Assembly (NCBI GenBank): GCA_040755835.1
Contig: JBFMAB010000100.1
Coordinates: 62,001 to 126,000, forward strand
Direction of reading: 5' to 3'
Source: JADLDB01 sp040755835
GTDB taxonomy: Bacteria; Myxococcota; Myxococcia; Myxococcales; Myxococcaceae
DNA length: 64,000 nt
Positions 17,858 through 25,694 of this stretch are shown here, piece by piece. Positions within the stretch are counted from its first letter, which is position 1. Each line of letters starts with the position of its first letter. The position numbers and the translations under genes were made by a program. The notes under the pieces are model-generated. The model saw only the letters and a list, made by a program, of their open reading frames with translations, was not told the DNA's origin and made no database searches.

Positions 17858-19285
17858 TCAAGGCGCGGCGATCGCCGGACAGAAGCCCGAGCGCGGCGCG
17901 CAGGCCTTGAAGTACTGGTGCGGCTTGCCGGTGGAGTCGGCGCAGAAGAACTGGTCGCCCGACTCGTTCTCCACCTGGAACGCGGTGCACGTCATCGACT
18001 CCCCGTTGTCCGGTTCGCAGATGCCGCCGCTGGAGCAGGAGTAGATCACGCCGCCGCAGTCGAAGCCCGACGGGCAGTCGTCGTCGGTGAGGCAGATCTG
18101 TCCACAGAAGGTGTCCGTCGTGCCCTCGGTGACGAAGGAGAGGCACCGGGCGAAGCTGCGATCGCCACACTCGAGCTGCGAGCTGCAGCTGTTGCAGTCG
18201 ACGCGGCCGGCCCGGGTGGCGCAGGTGCCGCTCAGCGGGTCGCAGAATTGGTTCACCGGGCACCCGGTGTTGTCGCGACAGAAGAATTGGCACTGGCCGT
18301 TCACGCACGAGTTCTTCGGCGCGCAGTCGCCGTCGTCGCGGCACCCGGCGCGGCACGAAAGCGTCGCGGTGCTGCACACCTGGCTCAAGGGGCAGTGCTC
18401 GTCCAGCGTGCAGGGCCCCGCGGGGATGCAGCGGGTGGTGGTGACATCGCAGAACGTGCCACCGGGGCAGTCGAGGTTCGACGTGCACGACGCGTACGAC
18501 TGGCAGAAGCCCAGCGGGTTGCAGAAGTTGTCCGCCGGGCAGCCCGCGTTGCTGTTGCAGCGGCAACCGCCCGACACCGGGTCGCACACCTGGTTCGCCG
18601 GGCACGACGCGTTGGAGATGCAGACGCAGCGGTTGTCGGCGCCCTTCCGGAAGCCCGTCGGGCAGCAGGTGTCGCCCACGCAGACGCAGGCCGCTAGCGC
18701 GGGCTCGTAGACGTGGTTGGCGGGGCAGCACTCCGTCTTCGCGCAGACGCACTCCTTCGCGATCGGATCCCACCGGAAGTCCACCGGGCAGCAGTCGTCC
18801 GACGCGCAGGCGCACAGCTGCTTCTCGTCGTCCCAGGTGTGGCCCTTTGGGCAGCAGGCGTCGCCGTCACACTCGCAGCGCTGGCTCACCTCGTTGAAGA
18901 CGAAACCGTCGGGGCAGCACTCCACCGGGCGCGTGGGCGTGCCGCCGTCCTCGAGGCCGCCGTCGATGGGCTCGGGGCCGCACACGCAGCGCCGCTCGTC
19001 GGCCAGCCAGCGGTGGTCGCGCGGGCAGCACGACGAGTCGCGGCACACGCACGTCTCCGAGTCCGTCGCGTACTCGTAGCCCGTGGGGCAGCACGCATCG
19101 CCGCGGCAGATGCAGACGTGGTCCTCGCAGCGGTAGCCCGTCGGGCAGCCCTCGTCCGTCGAGCAGACGCACTCGCCGTCGATGCGCGCGTAGCCGTTGG
19201 GGCAGTCGCCGTTGAGCGCGGTGCGGGAGCACCCGGCGGCGAGCAGCAGGAGAGGCGCGAGCGCCCATGTGCGCAGGGAACTCAT
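17858..19285 (-). CDS. Cysteine-rich repeat lipoprotein
   Basis: A 475-residue surface lipoprotein of unknown role. The signal ends in the lipobox LAAGC at residue 19. The first part (about 25-235) consists of repeated units of some 25-35 residues with the shape CxCxxxxCCPxGxxW, each holding a double cysteine; the second part (235-370) uses a different unit, CxxxxxCPxxxxCxxxxxxC, like Dickkopf-type cysteine modules; the end (370-475) is a less regular Cys domain. Its ATG overlaps the stop of the upstream vWA gene (ATGA), so both are probably made together and may act together outside the cell. A binding or adhesion role is an inference. Confidence 0.75.
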   Translation of the reverse strand: MSSLRTWALAPLLLLAAGCSRTALNGDCPNGYARIDGECVCSTDEGCPTGYRCEDHVCICRGDACCPTGYEYATDSETCVCRDSSCCPRDHRWLADERRCVCGPEPIDGGLEDGGTPTRPVECCPDGFVFNEVSQRCECDGDACCPKGHTWDDEKQLCACASDDCCPVDFRWDPIAKECVCAKTECCPANHVYEPALAACVCVGDTCCPTGFRKGADNRCVCISNASCPANQVCDPVSGGCRCNSNAGCPADNFCNPLGFCQSYASCTSNLDCPGGTFCDVTTTRCIPAGPCTLDEHCPLSQVCSTATLSCRAGCRDDGDCAPKNSCVNGQCQFFCRDNTGCPVNQFCDPLSGTCATRAGRVDCNSCSSQLECGDRSFARCLSFVTEGTTDTFCGQICLTDDDCPSGFDCGGVIYSCSSGGICEPDNGESMTCTAFQVENESGDQFFCADSTGKPHQYFKACAPRSGFCPAIAAP

Positions 19286-20373
19286 TCCTTGGTGAAGGCG
19301 TACTCGATCCGCACGGTGCTGCCGGGCGGGGGGATGAAGGTGCCCAGGAAAACGACGCTGTTGGTGTCGACTCGGTACTGGAAGCCCGTCACCGGGTCGT
19401 TCGGCACGACGACGCTGGTCGTGCCGTCGATGACCGTCACGCGGATGCTGTTCGCCACGGGCTTCAGCGTGAGCGGGAAGACGCGCTTGAGCGTGTTGAG
19501 CGCCTGGGCGATGCGCTGCAGCGTCTGCTCGAAGCTCGCGTCGCAGATGCTGCCCACCACGCCGCCCGTCTTCGCGGCCACCTCGGCGTAGCGGAAGGCG
19601 GGCTCGGCGAGGCTGCCGTAGAGGCCCTGCTCGCCGGGCGGCACGCAGCCGTTGGGCACGATGCCGCCGATGACCGAGAAGGTGACGAGGTTTTCGTTGC
19701 CCTTGCCCTTGAGGCCGCGGAACACCCGCGCGTAGTAGTCGGTGGTGCCGTAGCTGGAGTCGTCCTCGTTGGTGACCGCGATGATCGCCAGCGCGGCGTT
19801 CGGCCGCAGGAAGCCCGCGTTGGGCCCGCCGGGATCGGTGTTGGGCGAGGACAGCGCGAACTGCGTCATCCTCAGGCCCTGCTCCCAGCGCGAGCGCGAC
19901 GCAGGGAACGTGGTGTTCTCCTCGAAAACCTTCTGCGGATCCGGCGTGAGGTTCGTCAGGATCTTCGTCGTGCCGCGCAGCCGCCCGCCGTCGGCGAAGA
20001 CGAGCGACGTCACGCCCATCTGGAAGTCGACGCGCAGGGTCAGCAGCTCCTGCAAAAAGCGGCCGAAGTTCGCCTGCAGCTGCCTGCGCTCGTTGGTCAT
20101 CGAGCCCGAGTCGTCGATGAGCCAGAGGATGTCGACGACGCCGTCGGACTGCTTGAGCAGGTCCACCTGGATCGAGTCGACCCGCGGGGGATCGACGATC
20201 ACCACCCGGCCGGTGGGCGAGCGCTCGATGCGCGGCGGCTCGAGGTCGACGGGCGACAGCCGCGGCGGCTCCACCCGCGGCACCGCCGACGGCAGCGCGT
20301 TCTCGCGGCCGACGCGATCGCACCCGGCCACCGCCAGCAGCACTGCGATCGGGAGGAGCGTTCGCTGTCGCAT
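19282..20373 (-). CDS. von Willebrand factor A-domain lipoprotein
   Basis: A 363-residue exported protein. The lipobox AVAGC lies near residue 18; a Pro/Arg-rich linker follows (PRVEPPRLSPVDLEPPR). The vWA domain covers about residues 75-310 with the metal-ion-dependent adhesion motif DDSGSM (DxSxS) and later VTNEDDSS and GIVPNGC segments. The last 60 residues are beta-rich. vWA domains bind protein or other ligands through a divalent metal. ATG 20373 (MRQRTLLP) was chosen over 20391 because it gives the better signal peptide. The Cys-rich lipoprotein overlaps its stop by four bases. Confidence 0.8.
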   Translation of the reverse strand: MRQRTLLPIAVLLAVAGCDRVGRENALPSAVPRVEPPRLSPVDLEPPRIERSPTGRVVIVDPPRVDSIQVDLLKQSDGVVDILWLIDDSGSMTNERRQLQANFGRFLQELLTLRVDFQMGVTSLVFADGGRLRGTTKILTNLTPDPQKVFEENTTFPASRSRWEQGLRMTQFALSSPNTDPGGPNAGFLRPNAALAIIAVTNEDDSSYGTTDYYARVFRGLKGKGNENLVTFSVIGGIVPNGCVPPGEQGLYGSLAEPAFRYAEVAAKTGGVVGSICDASFEQTLQRIAQALNTLKRVFPLTLKPVANSIRVTVIDGTTSVVVPNDPVTGFQYRVDTNSVVFLGTFIPPPGSTVRIEYAFTKE

Positions 20374-20501
20374 CGGTTCCAGAGAGGACAATGAAGGACG
20401 TGGCCTTGCGTATGCAAGCGTCGCGACCAGCGCGCAACCCTTCCTTTTTCTTCAGCCAGTTGCGCGCCCGGCGCCGTATGCCTACGACATCGATGCCAGA
20501 C

Positions 20502-21794
20502 ATGCGCGGATTGGTTCCCACTCTCCTGGCGGCGGCGCTCACGGCGTCGGTGGGCGGCTGCCGGTGCAGCCCGGCGGACCCGCAGCCGGTGACGCTGCGA
20601 ATCGTCAACGCCGGCAAGGATCCGCTCTACGTGGACGCGACGGGTGGGGCGCTGGGCCTCACGCTCAAGCGCGACGTCGGCGGCACGCTGTATTCATTCG
20701 ACGATCTCGCCTGCGAGTGCCGGTCCTGCGAGCGCGCGTGTGACCCGGCCTGCAGCTGCCCGGCCGTCGGCCCCGACATCGTCCGCCGGGTGATGCCGGG
20801 CGAGTCCGCCGAGCGCACCTGGGACGGGGTGGTGCAGGTGTCGGGCTCCACCCGCTGCGGTGACGGCACCTGCCTGTCGCAGGTGAACGCGCCGCTCGAC
20901 GAGACGTTCACCGTCGAGCTCTGCTTCTCGCTGCAGAAGCCCACCGGCGCCGACTTCGGAGACGGCGGCACCGCGCTCGGCACCGTGCCGAAGGTCAGCC
21001 TCGGCTGCGTGACGAAGCAGTTCCAGCCGAAGGACGGGCTGGTGGAGATCGGCCCCGGCCGCGGCGCGGCCTGCGTCACCAACGCGCAGTGCCGCGGCGC
21101 CGACGAGCTGTGCCTCGACGGCTCGTGCACCTCGGGCTGTCCGGCCAACGACTACCCGGAGCTCGGCTCGACCTGGAACCTCCTCATCCCGCCGCCGGAC
21201 AACATGGGCTTCTTCACGCAGCTGCCGCGCGCCAAAGGGACGGCGCTGTCGGGCACCGGCACGCTGACCTCCTTCCTGTACTCGGGAACGTCGCTGCAGC
21301 TGCACCTCGCCCGGACCGATCCCGTCACCTCGGAGCGCCTCACCGGCGGGGTGTCGCTGTCGCTGCCGCCCGGCATCGGCGCGCCGCTGGTGGCCGGGTC
21401 CGAGGTGTCGGTGCTGGTGGTCTCCGACGGCCGGGCGCAGCCCGCCCGGGCGGTGGTGGTGCGCGACGCGGCGACGAACCACATCCTCCTCGCGGCGGAC
21501 ATGAACTACAACGCCCCGACCCTGCAGCCCGTGGAGATCGCACCCGTCAGCGTGAGCGTCGGCACGCGGCTCCTCGGCTGCCGGCAGGAGGGCTGCGGCA
21601 AGCTCCTGTACACGCCCCTGGTCTTCTCGGCGGACCGGAAGAGCCTCGAGCTCGAGCCCGGACAGTCCGGCGACCTGGAGCTGCCCGAAGGCGTCTACCG
21701 CTTCCTGAACGTGTCTTCGGGCGCCTTCGCCAGCACCGACTGCGACGTCACGTCGCTCAGGCCCTGGGTCTTCTGGCGCCAAAAGACCCCCTGA
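20502..21794 (+). CDS. Hypothetical lipoprotein with Cys motifs
   Basis: A 430-residue protein with a lipoprotein signal (VGGC about 20 residues in). It contains two cysteine clusters: CECRSCERACDPACSC at about residues 68-83 and CVTNAQCRGADELCLDGSC near 190, the second matching the module seen in three other lipoproteins here. The remainder is beta-rich, with the segments RIVNAGKDPLYVDA and YRFLNVSSGAF. It is divergent from the vWA operon and followed 51 bases later by a Ser/Thr kinase. In-frame ATGs at 20478 and 20493 are possible alternative starts. No family was recognised. Confidence 0.65.
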   Translation: MRGLVPTLLAAALTASVGGCRCSPADPQPVTLRIVNAGKDPLYVDATGGALGLTLKRDVGGTLYSFDDLACECRSCERACDPACSCPAVGPDIVRRVMPGESAERTWDGVVQVSGSTRCGDGTCLSQVNAPLDETFTVELCFSLQKPTGADFGDGGTALGTVPKVSLGCVTKQFQPKDGLVEIGPGRGAACVTNAQCRGADELCLDGSCTSGCPANDYPELGSTWNLLIPPPDNMGFFTQLPRAKGTALSGTGTLTSFLYSGTSLQLHLARTDPVTSERLTGGVSLSLPPGIGAPLVAGSEVSVLVVSDGRAQPARAVVVRDAATNHILLAADMNYNAPTLQPVEIAPVSVSVGTRLLGCRQEGCGKLLYTPLVFSADRKSLELEPGQSGDLELPEGVYRFLNVSSGAFASTDCDVTSLRPWVFWRQKTP

Positions 21795-21830
21795 GCTGAT
21801 TCCGGGGCCAATCGGGCACCGGGGCCATGG

Positions 21831-21836
21831 TAGGCT
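21831..21836 (+). promoter_or_regulatory. TANNNT -10-like element upstream of the PEGA kinase
   Basis: TAGGCT ends nine bases before the ATG at 21846, and the space between (ACGCCGCCC) has no Shine-Dalgarno. It fits a leaderless mRNA. No convincing -35 hexamer is seen. Confidence 0.3.
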
Positions 21837-21845
21837 ACGCCGCCC

Positions 21846-24065
21846 ATGGCGGGGAGTGCCCCAGAGTTCGACCGCGGTCGCAAGGTCGGCAAATACGAGA
21901 TCCTGACGCGGCTCTCGGTCGGTGGCATGGCCGAGCTGTTCCTCGCCTTCCTGCCAGGCCCCGGCGGGTTCAAAAAGTTCGTCGCGCTGAAGCAGATCCT
22001 GCCCGACGTGAAGGCCGACGAGTCCTTCGTGAAGATGTTCCTCGACGAGGCGCGCATCACCGCCGCGTTCAACCACGCGAACATCGGCCAGGTCTTCGAC
22101 CTCGGCGAAGATCCGCAGTCGCACGAGCTCTACCTGGCGATGGAGTTCATCGCCGGACAGAACCTCGAGCAGACGATCAAGCGCGCCGCGAAGCGGGAGG
22201 TCGCGATCCCCGTCGGCTTCGCCTGCCGCGTGGTGCACGACACCTGCCTCGGCCTCCACTACGCGCACCACTTCACCGATCCGACCGGCATGAAGATGCC
22301 GGTGGTGCACCGCGACGTCAGCCCGAAGAACGTCATGGTCACCTACACCGGCCAGGTGAAGGTGATCGACTACGGCATCGCCAAGGCGAAGGGCCGGCTG
22401 AACCGCACGCAGGTCGGCATCGTCAAGGGCACCAGCGGCTACATGTCGCCCGAGCAGGTGAAGAACGAGCCTTTGGACGGGCGCACCGATCTCTTCGCCG
22501 CCGCGACGATGCTGCACGAGATGCTGTCCGGTGAGCGGCTCTTCGTGGGCCCGACGGACGCGGCGATGATGCTGAAGATCGTCGACGGTCCGGCGCCGCC
22601 GCTGGTGGGCATCAACCCCGGCGTGTCGCAGGAACTGTCCGACGTCGTCCTCAAGGGCCTCGAGAAGGCCCGCGAAGCGCGCTTCGCCACCGGCAAGGAG
22701 TTCGCCCGCGCGATCGCCCAGGCGTGCCCGGACATGTACGACGACGAGCAGGTGGCCGAGTTCATGAGCCAGCTGTTCGACGACAAGATCGCGCTCACCC
22801 GCTCGCTGCTCGAACTGGCCAACGAGGGCCGCGACGCGGCGTCGATCTCCCGCGCCGTGCAGGGCCTGGCCACCACCGAGGAGCCGAGCGACGGCGCTGG
22901 CAAGAAGAAGACCGGCGGCGCGCCCGCGCGCGCGTCGGCCACGCCGAACCCGCGGCCGGCGCCGAAGTCGGGCCCGTCCAGCCAGAAGCTGCCGAAGGTG
23001 CCGTCGTCGGGCGGCCGCTCCGGCCAGTCGATGCGCAGTCTGCCGACGGTGGGCTCCGGCGCGAAGTCGTCGCGCAACCTCCCGAAGGCGGGCGCGTCGC
23101 GCCGGTCGCTGCCGCCGGTCAAGAAGCGTGACAGCGCCGAGGACGCCGACCAGACGCTGCCGCCGGGGCGCCTGCCGAGCAAGCCCGTCACGCCGCCCGA
23201 TCGCGAGGCGCGCACCGCGGGCCACGGCGAGGCGAAGCCGCCGGAGGCGCCGAAGAGCGGCGGCCTGGGGGGGCTGGTCGCCGTGCTGCTGGTGCTGGTG
23301 GTGCTGGCCGGCGCGGGCTGGGCCGTCGCCTTCGGGCCGTTCAAGGAGCAGGCGAAGCACTGGCTTGAGAGCGAGGTCGAGCCGCCGCCGCAGGACACGG
23401 GCCCCACGCCGATCGTCGTGAAGCCGCAGCCGGGCGACTCCGACAAGCCGGCGTGGCTGCTCGAGAAGCTGAAGCAGGACGCCGAGCTCGAGGCCGAGCG
23501 CGCGCGCCAGGCGGAGATCGAGGCCGCGGCGAACGATCCCGAGCGGCAGAAGCTGCTCGAGGAAATCCAGGCGCAGCTGCAGCAGCTCGATGCCCTCGAG
23601 GCCGAGCAGCGGCAGCTGAAGATCGACGCGAAGGCCGGCAAGGCCGTCGGCGAGGCGAACGCGCAGAAGATCGCCGAGCTGCAGAAGCAGATCGACGACC
23701 TGAAGGCGCTGGTCGAAGAGAAGCAGGCGCGCAGCAAGGCGCCGAAGAAGGCCGGAGCGGGCACCTCCGAGAGCCCGAAGAACCCGGACGAGATCGAAGT
23801 GGTGAAGGACACGAAGTCGGCGAAGGCCGCCGACGTGGGCTACCTCACGCTGCGCACGGTGAACCCGTCGTCCGCCGCCGTCTTCCTCGACGGCACGGCG
23901 CTGGGCTCGACGCCGCTGGTGAAGGTGCCGATGGACGTCGGCGTGCACAAGCTGCGGGTGGTGGACGGTGACTCGAAGAGCCGACTGCTCTCCGTCACCA
24001 TCGACTCCGGCAAGACGCTCGACATGAAGGGCGTCGACGTCGGCTCGCTCCCGCTGATCCAGTAG
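21846..24065 (+). CDS. Transmembrane Ser/Thr protein kinase with PEGA domain
   Basis: A 739-residue Hanks-type kinase. The kinase domain (about residues 17-285) has VALK at 46-49, the catalytic loop HRDVSPKN at 155-162 and DYG at 175-177 in place of DFG. The glycine loop is reduced (LSVGGMAE). HRDVSPxN and a GGMAE loop are typical of myxobacterial kinases. A Ser/Lys/Pro-rich linker (345-460) leads to one membrane helix at about 473-497, a coiled coil (540-640) rich in Glu/Gln, and a C-terminal PEGA domain (about 663-735; LTLRTVNPSSAAVFLDG). The coil and PEGA part would lie outside the cytoplasm, perhaps sensing wall or surface partners. The following genes encode lipoproteins and FHA proteins; FHA domains bind phosphothreonine, so the kinase could act on them. 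Confidence 0.9.
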   Translation: MAGSAPEFDRGRKVGKYEILTRLSVGGMAELFLAFLPGPGGFKKFVALKQILPDVKADESFVKMFLDEARITAAFNHANIGQVFDLGEDPQSHELYLAMEFIAGQNLEQTIKRAAKREVAIPVGFACRVVHDTCLGLHYAHHFTDPTGMKMPVVHRDVSPKNVMVTYTGQVKVIDYGIAKAKGRLNRTQVGIVKGTSGYMSPEQVKNEPLDGRTDLFAAATMLHEMLSGERLFVGPTDAAMMLKIVDGPAPPLVGINPGVSQELSDVVLKGLEKAREARFATGKEFARAIAQACPDMYDDEQVAEFMSQLFDDKIALTRSLLELANEGRDAASISRAVQGLATTEEPSDGAGKKKTGGAPARASATPNPRPAPKSGPSSQKLPKVPSSGGRSGQSMRSLPTVGSGAKSSRNLPKAGASRRSLPPVKKRDSAEDADQTLPPGRLPSKPVTPPDREARTAGHGEAKPPEAPKSGGLGGLVAVLLVLVVLAGAGWAVAFGPFKEQAKHWLESEVEPPPQDTGPTPIVVKPQPGDSDKPAWLLEKLKQDAELEAERARQAEIEAAANDPERQKLLEEIQAQLQQLDALEAEQRQLKIDAKAGKAVGEANAQKIAELQKQIDDLKALVEEKQARSKAPKKAGAGTSESPKNPDEIEVVKDTKSAKAADVGYLTLRTVNPSSAAVFLDGTALGSTPLVKVPMDVGVHKLRVVDGDSKSRLLSVTIDSGKTLDMKGVDVGSLPLIQ

Positions 24066-24235
24066 CGACACGGGGCCCCGCTGCGTCCGGCATGGCGCGG
24101 CCCTGCGGGCGAACCGGGGGCGGCGCCTCATGGACATCGCCGCGCGCTTAGCAGCACGGTGGCCGATTTTTTTTCGGGGATCCAGCCGGAATCCCGAGGG
24201 GTTTCTTTGTGTTGCGTGAGGTTGGCGGCGGTGCC

Positions 24236-24241
24236 TAGGGT
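24236..24241 (+). promoter_or_regulatory. TANNNT -10-like element upstream of the propeller lipoprotein gene
   Basis: TAGGGT ends 13 bases before the ATG at 24255; no Shine-Dalgarno lies between. The preceding 190-base gap after the kinase also contains an A/T-rich stretch (GATTTTTTTTC, around 24164-24174), unusual for this DNA. Confidence 0.3.
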
Positions 24242-24254
24242 GCGCCGCCCTTTC

Positions 24255-25694
24255 ATGCGGACCTTCGTCGCTGCCACTCTTGCGCTGCTGCTCACCGCCT
24301 GCCCGACGCAGTCGAAGTACTCCGGGCCGCCAATCGAGCAGCTGTACTACCCGACGGGCCTCGTGCACGTCGATCGCCCCGGGCTGACCGAAGGCGTGCT
24401 GTTCGTCGCCAACGCGAACTTCGACAAGCGCTACGCCACTGGCAGCGTGGTGGGCTTCAAGCTGGACGACCTGGGCCTGCCGCCGTTCGGCTCGGCGGAC
24501 GCGCCGCCGCAGCTGAACGAGCTGAAGATTCAGTCGGACGCGGTGGTACAGGTGGCCAGCTTCACCGGCGAGATGGCGGCGCTGATGCTGCGCGACGACG
24601 CCTTGCGCCTCTTCGTGCCGTCGCGCAGCGAAGGCAACATGTTCCAGGCGATCGACGTGACGTTCGCCGCCGACGGGAGGCCGTCGCTGTCCTGCATGTT
24701 GCCGCCGGACGCTCCCGCCGACTCGAGTCGCACTGACTGTCTGGCCACCGCGCCGTCGCTCACCCGGTACGAGTTCGACGAGGGCGGCGTGCCCCGCGCG
24801 CCGGTGCCGTTCGGCGTGGCGACGCGCGAGCGTCGCTGCAGCGCCTCGTCCGACTGCGGCGCCGGGCGCAGCTGCGACCTGGGCGTCTGCAGGTCGGCCA
24901 ACGGCGACGTGTTCGGCGACGTCTGGGTGACGCACCTGAGCCAGGCCGACTCGCCGCTCGCGACGGGGCAGAACCTGCGGGCCTACGCGGTCCGCATGGA
25001 CTCGGACCGCCTCGCGCTCAGCAACGCGGCGAACGAGAACTTCATCGACCTCGGGCCGGGCGCCACCAACAGCGTCGCGCTGGGCAAGCGGTGGGCGTAC
25101 TTCAGCGGCCGCACCCAGTCGACGCCGAGGCTGATGCGGCTCGTCGAGCGCACGGGCGTGGTGTGGGCGACGGGCATCGAGGAGCAGTACCGCGTGCTGG
25201 ACGCGCGCGGCGTGGCCCTCGCCTCCGACGAGAAGCGCCTGTACCTGGTCGGCCGCGTGCCCGACTCGCTGCTGGTGCTGAGCATCGACGACGCGACGTC
25301 CGCGGGTCCGCTCCTGCGGGTCGCGCGCGCCGTGTCGCTGCCCGACGGCGCGACGGAGGTCCGCACGATTCCCCGGCCGGGCCGGAGCGATCTCGTGGCC
25401 GTCACCTGCAGCGGCGGCGGCGTGGTGGTGCTGTACGACGACGACGTGGGCGACGTGGTGGCGCAGGTGCAGGGCGTGGGCCTGCAGCCGTTCGGCCTCG
25501 CGGTGGCCCGGCGCGGCCAGGGCGCGCGGCTCTTCGTGAGCAACTTCAGCGACGGCCGCGTGACGATCATCGACATCGCCGATCTCGACCGCCCGCAGGA
25601 GGCGCGCATCGCCGGCTACCTGGGCCTGAACCAGCTGTGCCTCACTCGCGGCGCCAGCACGCCGGGTTGCCAGACGTCGGGGGTGACGCAGTGA
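24255..25694 (+). CDS. Hypothetical beta-propeller-like lipoprotein
   Basis: A 479-residue lipoprotein (signal MRTFVAATLALLLTAC). The body has repeated blade-like segments such as GLVHVDRPGLTEGVLFVANANF, ALASDEKRLYLVGRVPDSLLVLSID and GLQPFGLAVARRGQGARLFVSNF, the pattern of YVTN-type seven-bladed propellers. A cysteine module CSASSDCGAGRSCDLGVC sits near residue 200. Its stop overlaps the GTG of the next gene (GTGA), so the two propeller-like lipoproteins are made as a pair. ATG 24255 was chosen over 24159 because only it gives a signal peptide. Binding function is inferred, not shown. Confidence 0.7.
   Translation: MRTFVAATLALLLTACPTQSKYSGPPIEQLYYPTGLVHVDRPGLTEGVLFVANANFDKRYATGSVVGFKLDDLGLPPFGSADAPPQLNELKIQSDAVVQVASFTGEMAALMLRDDALRLFVPSRSEGNMFQAIDVTFAADGRPSLSCMLPPDAPADSSRTDCLATAPSLTRYEFDEGGVPRAPVPFGVATRERRCSASSDCGAGRSCDLGVCRSANGDVFGDVWVTHLSQADSPLATGQNLRAYAVRMDSDRLALSNAANENFIDLGPGATNSVALGKRWAYFSGRTQSTPRLMRLVERTGVVWATGIEEQYRVLDARGVALASDEKRLYLVGRVPDSLLVLSIDDATSAGPLLRVARAVSLPDGATEVRTIPRPGRSDLVAVTCSGGGVVVLYDDDVGDVVAQVQGVGLQPFGLAVARRGQGARLFVSNFSDGRVTIIDIADLDRPQEARIAGYLGLNQLCLTRGASTPGCQTSGVTQ

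Noticed and set aside
20694..24935. An open frame of 1413 codons on the minus strand.
   Set aside because: Antisense to the lipoprotein and PEGA kinase genes; no coding features beyond absence of stops.
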